From the NCBI GenBank assembly GCA_045536425.1, contig JAZSNN010000031.1, forward strand, positions 62,001 through 126,000: a stretch of 64,000 bases of DNA, given 5' to 3'. A program made the position numbers and the translations under genes. This document shows, piece by piece, positions 1 to 8,909 of this stretch. The notes beneath the pieces are model-generated. The model ran no database searches and was not told the DNA's origin. It saw nothing but the letters and a program-made list of their open reading frames with translations. The stretch's first letter is position 1; each line of letters begins with the position of its first letter. This DNA is from UBA11540 sp045536425. Lineage in GTDB: Bacteria > Bacillota > Clostridia > Oscillospirales > Ruminococcaceae.

Positions 1-1400
1 ACCGTGCCAAAATCGAGCACCTGATAGTCCTCGTGTCCTTTTCCTGCAAGAAGGAGAATGTCGCCCTTTTTCATATTGGTGACCGCCCATTCTATTGCAG
101 TAAATCTATCGGCAATAGTAATATACGGGGTTTTATATTGTTCAAAGCCTTTTCCGGCTTCTTTGATTATTTTGTCAACAGGCTCTCTGCGCGGGTTATC
201 CGACGTTAGTATCATAAAATCGGAATTTTCTGCCGCTGCAGCCGCCATCACAGGTCTTTTTTTGGAGTCGCGGTTTCCGGCACAACCAAATAGTATCGAA
301 AGGCGTCGGTCACCCGAAAAACTGCGTATCGCCTGAAGTATCTTTTTTATTCCGTCGGGGGTGTGTGCATAGTCACAGATTATAGTATAGTTGTCATCGC
401 TATATATGACCTCTGCCCTGCCCTTTACACCTTTGCATTTTGCTATACCCTCGGTGCAATCCGAAAGCTTTTCTCCTGCCGCTATACACGCGGAAACTGC
501 TGCCATCGCGTTGGAAACCGAAAACTCGCCCGGCATCGCAAAGCTTACTCTGCCGATAAGGTCCATTCCGACAAACGCAAATCTAACGCCGTCTGCTTTG
601 AACCTTATATCCTTTGCAGTGAAGTCTGCGCTATCACGACTTGTGGAGAAGGTTTTTACCGCTCTATTGTCATAGGTCAGTTTTTCGTAAAGGACTTCGC
701 CATATTTATCGTCTAGGTTTATAACCGCCGTTTTCGACATATCAAAGAGCTTTGTTTTGGCATCAAAGTAGTTTTCCATACTCTTGTGATAATCGAGGTG
801 GTCTTGTGTGAGATTTGTAAACACGCCAACGTCAAACTCACAGCCATCGAGTCTATGCTGGTCAAGCGCGTGGGAGGAAACCTCCATAACCGCATATTCA
901 CAGCCCGCCTGCACCATTCTGTCGAGCAGAGCGTGAAGTTCCATCGGGTCGGGTGTAGTGTGCTTTGCGGGTATTTCGAGGTCATCTATCTTGTTGGAGA
1001 TAGTGCCGAGAAGTCCCACCTTATAGCCGTTGTGTTCGAGTATACTGCGGATAACGGTGGTTACGGTGGTTTTTCCGTTAGTGCCCGTAACTCCTATCAG
1101 CTTTATCTTCTTTGAAGGATATCCAAAGTAGGCACTGCACATCTTCGCGTATGCTTCGCGGCTGTTTTTGACGAGTATCTGGTTCTCAAGTCCGAGGTCT
1201 TTTTCAACGACCACAGCCCTTGCGCCTTTTTTCATCACATCGGATGCAAAGTCGTGTCCATCGATGTTAAAGCCCTTTATGCAAACAAACACGCTGTCCT
1301 TTTCCATAGCATCTCTCGAGTCGCAGGTAAGGACCGATATTTCAAAATCCTCGAAGCTTCCGCTATATTTAACATTCTCGAGCAGTTGTGATAAAAGCAT
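1..1400 (-). CDS. murE: UDP-N-acetylmuramoyl-L-alanyl-D-glutamate--2,6-diaminopimelate ligase (3' end cut by window edge)
   Basis: Cytoplasmic Mur ligase that adds meso-diaminopimelate to UDP-MurNAc-L-Ala-D-Glu during peptidoglycan precursor synthesis. Reading down from the ATG at 1398-1400 gives about 466 residues before the edge. Visible marks are the ATP-binding GVTGTNGKTT loop near residue 110, the EVSSHALDQ segment, the central DYAHTPDGI motif, and SDNPRREP near the C-terminus. DNPR is the motif that selects diaminopimelate over lysine. The end is at GHEDYQV-LDFGT, so only some 20-30 residues are missing. It lies 22 bp downstream of the penicillin-binding protein gene, in normal dcw order. 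Confidence 0.95.
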   Translation of the reverse strand, partial: MLLSQLLENVKYSGSFEDFEISVLTCDSRDAMEKDSVFVCIKGFNIDGHDFASDVMKKGARAVVVEKDLGLENQILVKNSREAYAKMCSAYFGYPSKKIKLIGVTGTNGKTTVTTVIRSILEHNGYKVGLLGTISNKIDDLEIPAKHTTPDPMELHALLDRMVQAGCEYAVMEVSSHALDQHRLDGCEFDVGVFTNLTQDHLDYHKSMENYFDAKTKLFDMSKTAVINLDDKYGEVLYEKLTYDNRAVKTFSTSRDSADFTAKDIRFKADGVRFAFVGMDLIGRVSFAMPGEFSVSNAMAAVSACIAAGEKLSDCTEGIAKCKGVKGRAEVIYSDDNYTIICDYAHTPDGIKKILQAIRSFSGDRRLSILFGCAGNRDSKKRPVMAAAAAENSDFMILTSDNPRREPVDKIIKEAGKGFEQYKTPYITIADRFTAIEWAVTNMKKGDILLLAGKGHEDYQVLDFGT

Positions 1401-1422
1401 CTGTTCTCACCTTTCCAGAGAA

Positions 1423-3669
1423 TTACGCCATTTCTTCCGTACTGACAAATTCTACTGTTACTACCGTTCCCGGAGCAACCCTTTCTCCCGCTGCGGGAGA
1501 TTGTGAAATGGCTTTTGTATTTCCGTCTGAGATATCTATTCCCGATATCTTTATGTTTAGATTTTTGTTGGTAAGTGCCTTGCTCGCCTGCTGACCCGAA
1601 AGCCCGATTACATCAGGCACCGCAACGGTTTTTTCTGTTGATTCCTGATCGGTATAAAGCACCACCGTTCCGCCCTTCGCAAGAGGCTCTCCTGCGCCCG
1701 GAATCTGCTTTACAACCTTATTTCCATCGCCTACGGTATAGACGTCGAAGCCACTGCTTTTGAGGGTGTTTTGCGCCTCATAGGGCTGTTCGCCTATAAG
1801 GTACGGAACGCTGATTTCAATAGACTCTAGGTCTTCTGCAGAATATTCGGGCTCTATACCGATGTATGGCAGGATATCAGCAAGGATATTTCCTACTACA
1901 GGAGCCGCGATAACGCTTCCGTATACGCTGTCATTGTGCGGCTCGTCGAGTGCGAGAAGTACTGCTATCTGCGGGTCATCGACGGGTGCAAATCCAAAGA
2001 AGGATGAAATTCTGAGTGAATTATCACCGCTGTCAAGTTTCTCAGAGGTACCTGTCTTTCCGCCAATGCGATAACCTTTTACCTTCGCATATCGTCCGCT
2101 TCCTGTTTCTACGACCTGCTCCAGCATAAGTGCAAGTTCTTTTGAGGTTTCTTCGGAAATTACCTGTCTGACAACAGTGGGAGTTGTTACCTCTACGATA
2201 TTTCCGTCGGAATCGAGCTGTTGTTCAACAATATAGGGCTGCATCAGCTTTCCACCGTTGAGAACGCCGGAAATTGCCGTTATCAGCTGTATAGGTGTTA
2301 CCTTGAACGTTTGACCGAAAGCCGAAGAAGACAGATAGCTCAAGCTCTCGCTTCCGAGCTCGGTGAGATTGTAAAGGCTGTGAACGAGTCCCGCGTTGTC
2401 AGCTTCACCGGGAATATCAATTCCGGTTTTTGCGTTTAGGCCGTAGTTTGTAAAGTACTTATAGAAAAGTGCTCCACCAAGTCTTTGGCCCATCGTGATA
2501 AACGCAGGGTTGCAGGAGTTTTTCAAGGTTTCAACAAAGGTTTGTGTTCCGTGGTTTCTGGGGTATCTCCAACATTTTATGGTGTTTCCCGAAACGTTTA
2601 TGGCACCGTTGCAAACGAAGGTCGACGAGGAATCGTAGAGGTTTTCCTCTAAAACTGCAGCAGCGGTGAGAATCTTGAATACCGAGCCGGGCTCATATGG
2701 CTCGGAAACTGCTTTGTTTCGCCACTGAAGTTCTTGCTCTATTTTCAGTTGAGCGTAGTACTCGTCGCTTCCCTCTTCGTGCTGTTCAAGGCGCTCTATG
2801 GCATAATCGTCATACAGCACGAACGGAGAGTTGGGGTCAAAGTCCCCTTTAGTCGTCATTGCGAGTATTCTGCCCGTTTTTATTTCCATTACTATACAAA
2901 ACGCTCTGCCGCGAACGTCGTGTTCTTTCACCGCATTGTCGAGGTGTTTTTCAACAAACATCTGTATTACGGAATTCATTGTGAGCACGAGGCTATTTCC
3001 GTCTGATGCCTCGAACATCTGCTCATATTTATAGGGCATATCGCTTCCCCAAGCGTTTTTGGCAGAAACAATTCTTCCGGGAGTTCCGCTGAGAATTTTG
3101 TTATAGTATGCCTCGATTCCGTAGAGACCCGAGTTTTCGTCGCCTACAAATCCGAGAACGGTGGATGCGAGCGACCCGTAGGGGTAGTATCTCTTGGTGT
3201 CCTCTTCCATACTTATCGAGCCATTAAGGTCGTTATCGAGGATAAACTGTCTTACTGCGTCAGCTTCTTGGTCTTCGATGCGTTTTTTAACTATCTGATA
3301 GTAGGAGTTTGATTTCTTTGCTCTTTGGTAGATGGTGTCATAGTCGGTACCGAGAATTTCGGACATTCCTCTTGCGATGAGCTGTGCTTCCTCATCACTG
3401 TCTATATTGACGGGGACGAGGTAGACCGTCCACACGGTAGCGCTCTTTGCAAGCTCGTTTCCGAGAGAGTCGTATATTGTGCCGCGGTTGGGGGTTATTG
3501 AAGTGACCTTGAACTGTTGCTGTGACGCTTTTTGTTTATACTCCTCATAGTTCACAAGGTGCAGATACGCGAGTCTTGCAACAAGTATCGCAACCATCAC
3601 AAACGCCATAAAAAAGCTTATGAACTGTATTCTTCTTCTCATCGAAAGATTGGGAGCTTTTACAGCCAA
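1423..3669 (-). CDS. Class B penicillin-binding protein with two PASTA domains (SpoVD/FtsI type)
   Basis: Membrane-anchored transpeptidase that cross-links septal or spore-cortex peptidoglycan. The 748 residues show one N-terminal membrane helix (about 14-34), a PBP dimerisation domain (about 55-220) and a transpeptidase domain with S329-V-F-K332, S385-C-N387 and K538-T-G540. Two PASTA domains follow (about 618-675 and 682-744). Position after rsmH and ftsL fits ftsI (pbpB) or spoVD. The PASTA tail resembles SpoVD and PBP2x, and sequence alone does not separate a division role from a sporulation role. All catalytic motifs are intact. Confidence 0.93.
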   Translation of the reverse strand: MAVKAPNLSMRRRIQFISFFMAFVMVAILVARLAYLHLVNYEEYKQKASQQQFKVTSITPNRGTIYDSLGNELAKSATVWTVYLVPVNIDSDEEAQLIARGMSEILGTDYDTIYQRAKKSNSYYQIVKKRIEDQEADAVRQFILDNDLNGSISMEEDTKRYYPYGSLASTVLGFVGDENSGLYGIEAYYNKILSGTPGRIVSAKNAWGSDMPYKYEQMFEASDGNSLVLTMNSVIQMFVEKHLDNAVKEHDVRGRAFCIVMEIKTGRILAMTTKGDFDPNSPFVLYDDYAIERLEQHEEGSDEYYAQLKIEQELQWRNKAVSEPYEPGSVFKILTAAAVLEENLYDSSSTFVCNGAINVSGNTIKCWRYPRNHGTQTFVETLKNSCNPAFITMGQRLGGALFYKYFTNYGLNAKTGIDIPGEADNAGLVHSLYNLTELGSESLSYLSSSAFGQTFKVTPIQLITAISGVLNGGKLMQPYIVEQQLDSDGNIVEVTTPTVVRQVISEETSKELALMLEQVVETGSGRYAKVKGYRIGGKTGTSEKLDSGDNSLRISSFFGFAPVDDPQIAVLLALDEPHNDSVYGSVIAAPVVGNILADILPYIGIEPEYSAEDLESIEISVPYLIGEQPYEAQNTLKSSGFDVYTVGDGNKVVKQIPGAGEPLAKGGTVVLYTDQESTEKTVAVPDVIGLSGQQASKALTNKNLNIKISGIDISDGNTKAISQSPAAGERVAPGTVVTVEFVSTEEMA

Positions 3670-3713
3670 CGGTACCTCTCCTCTCGAAAAATCTTATCTA
3701 TATTACGGCTTAA

Positions 3714-3736
3714 CGGCGAGGCAGACAGCCTCGCCG
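3714..3736. other. Stem-loop between ftsL and the PBP gene
   Basis: CGGCGAGGC, a 5-nt loop, then GCCTCGCCG form a perfect 9-bp stem. It sits in the 120-bp gap after the ftsL-like stop and before the PBP start. No U-run follows on the minus strand, so it is not a standard terminator. It could be an mRNA processing or stability element that separates expression of the two genes. Confidence 0.55.
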
Positions 3737-3789
3737 TATTCTTTGATTTTCTGTCCTCTGTTATTTGTATGCCGTCATTTCAGCCTTTA

Positions 3790-4245
3790 TCACTGAAAGA
3801 TTCTGCTGAACAGAGTTACTGCACCTTCGTCTTCTACGGCGGCGGTGACTATGACCTCGTCATTATTGTTGATGGATATCATCTCCACCTGATACTGTTC
3901 TATCTTGCTCATATTGAGAGTTTCGGTAGCGTATTCTTCGATCGCGCTGATAGACATCTTTCTATTGAGATCCATCTCAAGACGGGTGTATTCGTTATTA
4001 AGATCCTCGAGTGTGTTTGTTGCAGCGTTCACCTCTGCGGTTACCTCTGCGAGCATAACGTTTGAGTACAAAAGTGCAGCAACCATAGCCACTACAACTG
4101 CACCGATGCTGAGCATCTTGAGAGGTGACATATTGAGGACTTTCTGCTTTTTGGGGAGCTTTACTTCTTCAATTTTAGGCTGTCTTTGTACCTCTTCAAA
4201 CAACGAGAGGTCATATGCTACATTTGTTGCACCCATCGGACTCAT
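3790..4245 (-). CDS. ftsL: FtsL/DivIC-like cell-division protein
   Basis: Small bitopic division protein. 151 residues: cytoplasmic N-terminus (about 1-42), one membrane helix (about 43-66, LKMLSIGAVVVAMVAALLY), then a short extracytoplasmic coiled coil rich in Glu, Asn and Leu. FtsL proteins are poorly conserved, so the call rests on size, topology and position between rsmH and the class B PBP. The partner would be DivIC/FtsB and FtsQ at the septum. Start is the ATG at 4243-4245, 12 bp after the rsmH stop. Confidence 0.8.
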   Translation of the reverse strand: MSPMGATNVAYDLSLFEEVQRQPKIEEVKLPKKQKVLNMSPLKMLSIGAVVVAMVAALLYSNVMLAEVTAEVNAATNTLEDLNNEYTRLEMDLNRKMSISAIEEYATETLNMSKIEQYQVEMISINNNDEVIVTAAVEDEGAVTLFSRIFQ

Positions 4246-4257
4246 TTGCCTTCTCCT

Positions 4258-5184
4258 TTAAATCTTTTCTATTACTCTGAGCTTTGCACTTCTGCTTCGC
4301 TGATTTATCTCCAGCTCCTCTCGCGAGGGCTCTATTGCTTTTCTAGAAACAAGCTTTCCCTGCGGCTTGCATCCGCACACGCACACCGGAAAATCGGGCG
4401 GGCAGATACAGCCTTTGGAGAGTGATGCGAATTTTTGTTTTACCATTCTGTCCTCGAGCGAATGGAAGGTTATTATTGCAAATCTGCCTCCCTCGTTTAG
4501 CCTATCAAAAGCGGTATCCAAAACTCTTGACAGACTGTCAAGCTCGGAGTTTACGGCAATTCGTATTGCCTGAAAGCTTCGCTTTGAAGGGTTTTTTCCT
4601 TCCCAACGCATCTTGGGAGGGAAAGAGGAATTTATTATCTGAGAAAGCTCAGACGTTGTTTCTATCGGTTTTATCTTTCTATTGCGTTCTATATTCAGCG
4701 CTATCTTGTAGGCAAGCTTTTCTTCGCCATATTCTCTGAGTATCCTCGCAAGTTCCTCAACGGGATATTCATTTACGATATCATAGGCACTGATGCCTTC
4801 CATACTCATTCGCATATCAAGCTTTGCATCGGAATGATAGGAAAAACCGCGTTCTGCGTTGTCAAGCTGATATGACGAAACCCCAAGGTCTAAAAGTATT
4901 CCGTCAACCTTTTCAATCGAAAGAGAGTCAAGCACGCTGCACATCTCGGAAAAATCACTGTGTACAACCTGTGCATTGGGAAATTCTTTCAGTCTTTCGG
5001 TGGCTACTGCGACAGCCTGCGGGTCTTTATCAAAGGCTATCAATCTGCCGGTTGTGAGTCTTTTTGCTATCTCACGGCTGTGTCCTGCGCCACCTGCGGT
5101 GCCGTCGACATAAATCCCGTCGGGTTTTATATCAAGAGCGTTTATACTTTCATTCAGGAGTACCGATATGTGTTTAAATTCCAT
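4258..5184 (-). CDS. rsmH: 16S rRNA (cytosine-1402-N4)-methyltransferase
   Basis: S-adenosylmethionine-dependent enzyme that methylates C1402 in the 16S rRNA decoding centre. 308 residues, the normal length. It starts MEFKHISVLLNESINAL and shows the glycine-rich SAM loop DGTAGGAGHS near 28-37, the GILLDLGVSSYQLD motif near 96-110 and the RSFQAIRIAVN segment typical of MraW. It lies 8 bp from mraZ, in one operon. Confidence 0.97.
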   Translation of the reverse strand: MEFKHISVLLNESINALDIKPDGIYVDGTAGGAGHSREIAKRLTTGRLIAFDKDPQAVAVATERLKEFPNAQVVHSDFSEMCSVLDSLSIEKVDGILLDLGVSSYQLDNAERGFSYHSDAKLDMRMSMEGISAYDIVNEYPVEELARILREYGEEKLAYKIALNIERNRKIKPIETTSELSQIINSSFPPKMRWEGKNPSKRSFQAIRIAVNSELDSLSRVLDTAFDRLNEGGRFAIITFHSLEDRMVKQKFASLSKGCICPPDFPVCVCGCKPQGKLVSRKAIEPSREELEINQRSRSAKLRVIEKI

Positions 5185-5192
5185 ACCGCCAC

Positions 5193-5612
5193 CTAGAATC
5201 CAAGTTCGTCCATAATTTCGGAAAGAGAATCAGAAGTGAGCTCATCGCAGCTAGCTTCCCATCTTTCCTTGTTCCATATCTCCGCTCTATAAGAAGCACC
5301 GATAACGGTTATATCCTTGTCAATGTGGGCATATTCACGAAGTCTTTGTGTGAGAAGTATTCTTCCCTGCTTGTCCGCCTGTACCTCAACAGCTGCCGCA
5401 AACAAAAATCTCTGCATTGCTCTAGCCTTGGACATCGGGAGGTCTTTAATCTTTTCTTCGAGGCGTTTCCATTCCTCTATTGAATAGACAAAAAGGCACT
5501 CGTCAAGGCCTTTTGTAACTATAAAGCTCTCGCCGAGGTCTTCGCGAAGTTTGGAGGGAAAACTAAATCTGCCCTTTACATCAAGAGTCGATGAATACTC
5601 GCCTATAAGCAT
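5193..5612 (-). CDS. mraZ: Transcriptional regulator MraZ
   Basis: AbrB-fold DNA-binding protein that usually represses its own dcw operon through direct repeats near the promoter. The start chosen is the internal ATG at 5610-5612 (MLIGEYSSTLDVKGRF), because that is the family N-terminus and AAAGGTGG lies about 9 bp upstream. An in-frame upstream start would add eight unsupported residues. The two family motifs, ...KGRFSFPSK... and ...DKQGRILL..., are both present. About 139 residues. Confidence 0.95.
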   Translation of the reverse strand: MLIGEYSSTLDVKGRFSFPSKLREDLGESFIVTKGLDECLFVYSIEEWKRLEEKIKDLPMSKARAMQRFLFAAAVEVQADKQGRILLTQRLREYAHIDKDITVIGASYRAEIWNKERWEASCDELTSDSLSEIMDELGF

Positions 5613-5656
5613 TGCCTTGACACCACCTTTCACCACTTTTTCCCACTTTTACTATA

Positions 5657-5684
5657 ATTATACCTCATTTTAGGGAAAATGCAA
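5657..5684 (-). promoter_or_regulatory. Sigma-A type promoter of the mraZ/dcw operon
   Basis: On the minus strand TTGCAT, 16 bp, TATAAT lie about 45 bp before the mraZ start. This is the only strong promoter seen ahead of the five dcw genes. Confidence 0.6.
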
Positions 5685-5752
5685 TACCTTTTGGGCAAAA
5701 AAGTAAAAAATTTTTTATCTTTTTTCAGATAGTTGTACAAAGTGGCAAAAAT

Positions 5753-5780
5753 ATAGCGGGAAGCCGTGACTTCCCGCTAT
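5753..5780 (-). terminator. Intrinsic terminator after the SpoIID-like gene
   Basis: ATAGCGGGAAG and CTTCCCGCTAT form an 11-bp stem with a 6-nt loop, followed on the minus strand by ATTTTTG. It sits 29 bp after the stop of the peptidoglycan-binding gene. Confidence 0.8.
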
Positions 5781-5808
5781 ACAAGAGCTATCTAGAGTGT
5801 TTTCTGTT

Positions 5809-7149
5809 TTAGGAAACCGATTCGTATTCGCGGATTATTCTGTTCCACGTTTGTCTGCCTACTATTCCGTCAACAGAAAGTCCAAACAACCGTTGAAATT
5901 CGCGCACCGCCCTCGAGGTCGTATTTCCAAACACTCCCACCGTATTCATACGCGGTATTGACGGGTAGAAGTTCGAGAGGTATGCGAGGTATTGTTGCAG
6001 TCTGCGGACATCCTCACCCGTGCTTCCTTCTCTCAGTACCCGTCCAGGATACTGAATTATCGGAACATCTGAGAAAGTAGGCGGAACAGATGCGCGAGCA
6101 GAGTTAAAGGCGTTGTAGAGGGTGTTCCAGGTTTGTCTTCCCACTACCCCATCGGCTGTGAGTCCAAACTGTCTTTGTGCCGCTCTCACCGCATTTTCTG
6201 TTCCTGCTCCGAAGTTACCGTCTATTGTAACGTATGGAATTGACGGATAGAAGTCGGACAGATAAGCAAGAAAGTATTGCAGTACTCTTACGGTATCTCC
6301 CGAGTCGCCACGGCGCAAAACACGGACATATCCCTGCGGGAACCCGAGTATTCTTTCCCCTTCCGACTCTAACTCGGCAAGATTTTTTACCGAAGTGTAG
6401 ATATACGCGATTTTATACCACGTCTGTCTTCCTACTATGCCGTCGGGCGTGAGGTTGAATATCCTCTGAAACTGTCTGACCGCATCCTGAGTATAATCTC
6501 CAAATATTCCGTCTACGGTGAATATTCTCGGTATACTCGGATAGTTTTTGCCGATACGATTTAGCTTTACTTGAAGCGCTCTTACGTCATCTCCGCGAGA
6601 GCCTTTTCTGAGAGGTGTTCCCGGATAGGATTCGCCTATCGCCTGTACCGGCGCGTTTTTAACTATTTCCAGATTGTTTCCGTAGTAGTAGGTCAAAATC
6701 TGATAGGGTGTCATTCCTTGTCTTGCAAGGTCAGCCGTTCCCCATTGTGACAGTCCACGGCAGGTTACGGTGCTTCCGTTGCAGTACTGTGCAAAAAGCG
6801 GCTCCAAAACACCGTTTCGGCGCAGGTAATCGTTGAAGAGCTCATCGACAAGACGGTCGATGTTTTGGAATATTCCTCGTCCGTATTTAAAAGACTGGTC
6901 GTATGACGTACTGCTTGTTATATCAAAGTCATAGCCACGGCTTCTATACCATTCGGTATAAACTCTATTGAGGGCAAACGATATCTGTGCATATATATTA
7001 GCTCTGAGCGCATTTTCGGGCCAGGTCGGGTAGATTTCACTACTTGCGACGTTCTTTATATAGTCAGGGAAAGTGACTGTCACATTCGCTGCACTTGCTG
7101 ACGGCGCACCAAGATGAACGGTTATAAATTCAGGTATTACAACAGGCAT
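5809..7149 (-). CDS. SpoIID/LytB-like protein with three peptidoglycan-binding domains
   Basis: 446 residues. Residues about 25-175 look like the SpoIID/LytB fold (VTFPDYIKNVASSEIYPTW, RANIYAQISFALNRVY, then RGLSQWGTADLAR). Three PG_binding_1 repeats follow, each with a GDDVRxLQ-type helix, a VDGxFG-type loop and a closing DGxVGRQTW. There is no signal peptide, so export is uncertain; sporulation-specific use or delivery to the forespore coat is possible. Its start is 11 bp from the end of the gene at 7161, and such pairs are common in Clostridia. Function is inferred only from domains: peptidoglycan binding and perhaps turnover. Confidence 0.8.
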   Translation of the reverse strand: MPVVIPEFITVHLGAPSASAANVTVTFPDYIKNVASSEIYPTWPENALRANIYAQISFALNRVYTEWYRSRGYDFDITSSTSYDQSFKYGRGIFQNIDRLVDELFNDYLRRNGVLEPLFAQYCNGSTVTCRGLSQWGTADLARQGMTPYQILTYYYGNNLEIVKNAPVQAIGESYPGTPLRKGSRGDDVRALQVKLNRIGKNYPSIPRIFTVDGIFGDYTQDAVRQFQRIFNLTPDGIVGRQTWYKIAYIYTSVKNLAELESEGERILGFPQGYVRVLRRGDSGDTVRVLQYFLAYLSDFYPSIPYVTIDGNFGAGTENAVRAAQRQFGLTADGVVGRQTWNTLYNAFNSARASVPPTFSDVPIIQYPGRVLREGSTGEDVRRLQQYLAYLSNFYPSIPRMNTVGVFGNTTSRAVREFQRLFGLSVDGIVGRQTWNRIIREYESVS

Positions 7150-7160
7150 ATCGGTCTCCT

Positions 7161-8306
7161 TTACAACTCGTAGTCACTGATATCAAACTGTTCTCTTCCG
7201 TCATTTTGTCCCGAGGGAAGCGGAATTAGGTTGACAGGTTCCACAGTGGTTATAGAGTCAAACATCTGTATGCCGCGAACGGTGTTATCATAGTACCCGC
7301 TCTTCTTCACGTCAACGGTATACTCGGAATACGGATGGCTGTTTCCGGGGGTCTCTGACAGATACTGCGGGGGTGTCGGAAGCGGTATTGCGGGGGTTTT
7401 TCCGTTTTCATCGGTGATATGCACAGCCATAACCTCTCGTCTTCCCTGTACATCCGTAATTCTGGAAACCGTAACCGACGCTTCGCTTATCGGCAGAGCC
7501 TGACGGGCAGTGAAAACCTGCACAATAAGGTCTGCCGTCCCCGTGAGAAGCGAAGTGTCAAATCTATCGCGAGGGGTGTTTTGCATTTCGGTAGGTATCT
7601 TTTCGAGTTGTTCTACAGGTTCATCTACCCGCGCCATTCGATAGTCGGGACGCAGTATTCTATCACCGTTTGGGGTTGTTGAAGAAAAATTGTTTTCGGT
7701 TATATCAATCTGCATATTCTCCTCGGTAGTCTGTGCAAAAACCGCAGGCTCATCAAATTCGTCCTGTTCGACAATACTTTCGGTTTCCCACTCGCCAGGC
7801 TCACGGTCGAAGTCGATTATCTCGTTGTCATTCGCCCCGGGACCTTCGTTTGGCGGCGGCATTACAACCGAGCTATTATTAAAGGGAAGTTCCCTTTCGG
7901 GCACGGGGATAGAGTTTGGCAACCGACGCATATTTTCAACTGACCAATAATCAGTATCATCGTTTTCATTAGAGCGAGGCTGCGGTCTTGGTCTTATCTG
8001 TTCGCGTTGTTGTTCAACAAGTCTTTCGAGCTCTCTTTTTTCTGCTTCAAGTCTTTCAAGCTCCTCACGTGCATCCTTTATCCTGTCAAAAAGGCGTCGG
8101 AGCTCCTGTTCCTCACGAAGTCTGTCCTCGTTTGTATCGGGATTTACGGGCGGTTCGGAAAGGGGCACAGGTTTGGCTTGGGGAGGTTTGGGGCGAGAAA
8201 AAATCTCGTTTTGCTTTGCAAGATTGAGCATATCCTGTCTATATCTTTCTACCGTCTTTTTCCAGTTTTCCGATTTCATCTTCGTATAGTCTTTGGGGTT
8301 GTTCAT
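7161..8306 (-). CDS. Coiled-coil protein with C-terminal carboxypeptidase-regulatory-like beta domain
   Basis: 381 residues, no signal peptide. Residues about 55-110 form a charged coiled coil (EELERLEAEKRELERLVEQQ), about 110-240 is low-complexity Pro/Asn/Glu, and about 260-370 is a beta domain starting TGTADLIVQVFTARQ, with DENGKTPAIPLP and YTVDVKKSGYYDNTV. That C-terminal domain is seen elsewhere fused to or beside peptidoglycan-binding modules of Clostridia. Co-transcribed with the SpoIID-like gene. A structural role in the spore or cell envelope is inferred. Confidence 0.65.
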   Translation of the reverse strand: MNNPKDYTKMKSENWKKTVERYRQDMLNLAKQNEIFSRPKPPQAKPVPLSEPPVNPDTNEDRLREEQELRRLFDRIKDAREELERLEAEKRELERLVEQQREQIRPRPQPRSNENDDTDYWSVENMRRLPNSIPVPERELPFNNSSVVMPPPNEGPGANDNEIIDFDREPGEWETESIVEQDEFDEPAVFAQTTEENMQIDITENNFSSTTPNGDRILRPDYRMARVDEPVEQLEKIPTEMQNTPRDRFDTSLLTGTADLIVQVFTARQALPISEASVTVSRITDVQGRREVMAVHITDENGKTPAIPLPTPPQYLSETPGNSHPYSEYTVDVKKSGYYDNTVRGIQMFDSITTVEPVNLIPLPSGQNDGREQFDISDYEL

Positions 8307-8389
8307 AGCGTTATAAATCCCTCCTGAAAATACTTTTTGTCATCAATTGATATGCATTCTCCACGTGTTTTATGTTACAAGGGCGCAAA

Positions 8390-8421
8390 AAAGCGGATGC
8401 CGAAATTTTGGCATCCGCTTT
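8390..8421 (-). terminator. Intrinsic terminator
   Basis: AAAGCGGATGCC pairs with GGCATCCGCTTT around an 8-nt loop, followed by TTTTGCG on the minus strand. It ends transcription of the P-loop gene at 8434. Confidence 0.8.
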
Positions 8422-8433
8422 ATAGGTTTTTAA

Positions 8434-8847
8434 TTATTCAACAACGAGGGGCTTGAGGTCGTCTACGAGGTCTTCCTTAGCACAGGAAACTGTAAACACA
8501 ATCTCAACCTTTCTGGACTCTGCCAAAGGTGCGAGCTTGTCAATCATCTTAGCGAGATCCGCTGTATCTCTTCCGCCGATTCTGAGTGTTCCGTCGATGA
8601 AGAGGTCTGTAATGTCATAGTTGCCTGCGAGAACGCCGCAGATCATTCCATAGAACGCATCGTAGCCTACGATGCCGTAGCCATCAACGTCAACAAGACG
8701 TACAGAATGGTCGATATTATAGGTGAGCTGAAGTTCCTTCTCTATACACACAACACTACCGTTGGTTGTACGGGCTGCCTCATTAATCTTCTCCACCAGA
8801 ACCTTTGTTTTTCCGGAGCCTTTTTTGCCGACGATAAGTTTAATCAT
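8434..8847 (-). CDS. Small P-loop NTP-binding protein of unknown role
   Basis: 137 residues opening with a Walker A loop, GKKGSGKTK, at about 7-15. DLFIDGTLRIGGRD near residue 85 could hold the Walker B acidic residue. Too short for a full AAA or kinase domain and without membrane segments. Similar short P-loop proteins are widespread in Clostridia as hypothetical ATP-binding proteins. It lies 62 bp downstream of pgi on the same strand. I do not recognise a specific function. Confidence 0.75.
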   Translation of the reverse strand: MIKLIVGKKGSGKTKVLVEKINEAARTTNGSVVCIEKELQLTYNIDHSVRLVDVDGYGIVGYDAFYGMICGVLAGNYDITDLFIDGTLRIGGRDTADLAKMIDKLAPLAESRKVEIVFTVSCAKEDLVDDLKPLVVE

Positions 8848-8909
8848 AATTGTTCCTCCTTGCAGGTTTCCCTGTAATTTTTATATCAAATGCAGATGCA
8901 TTCAATTAC

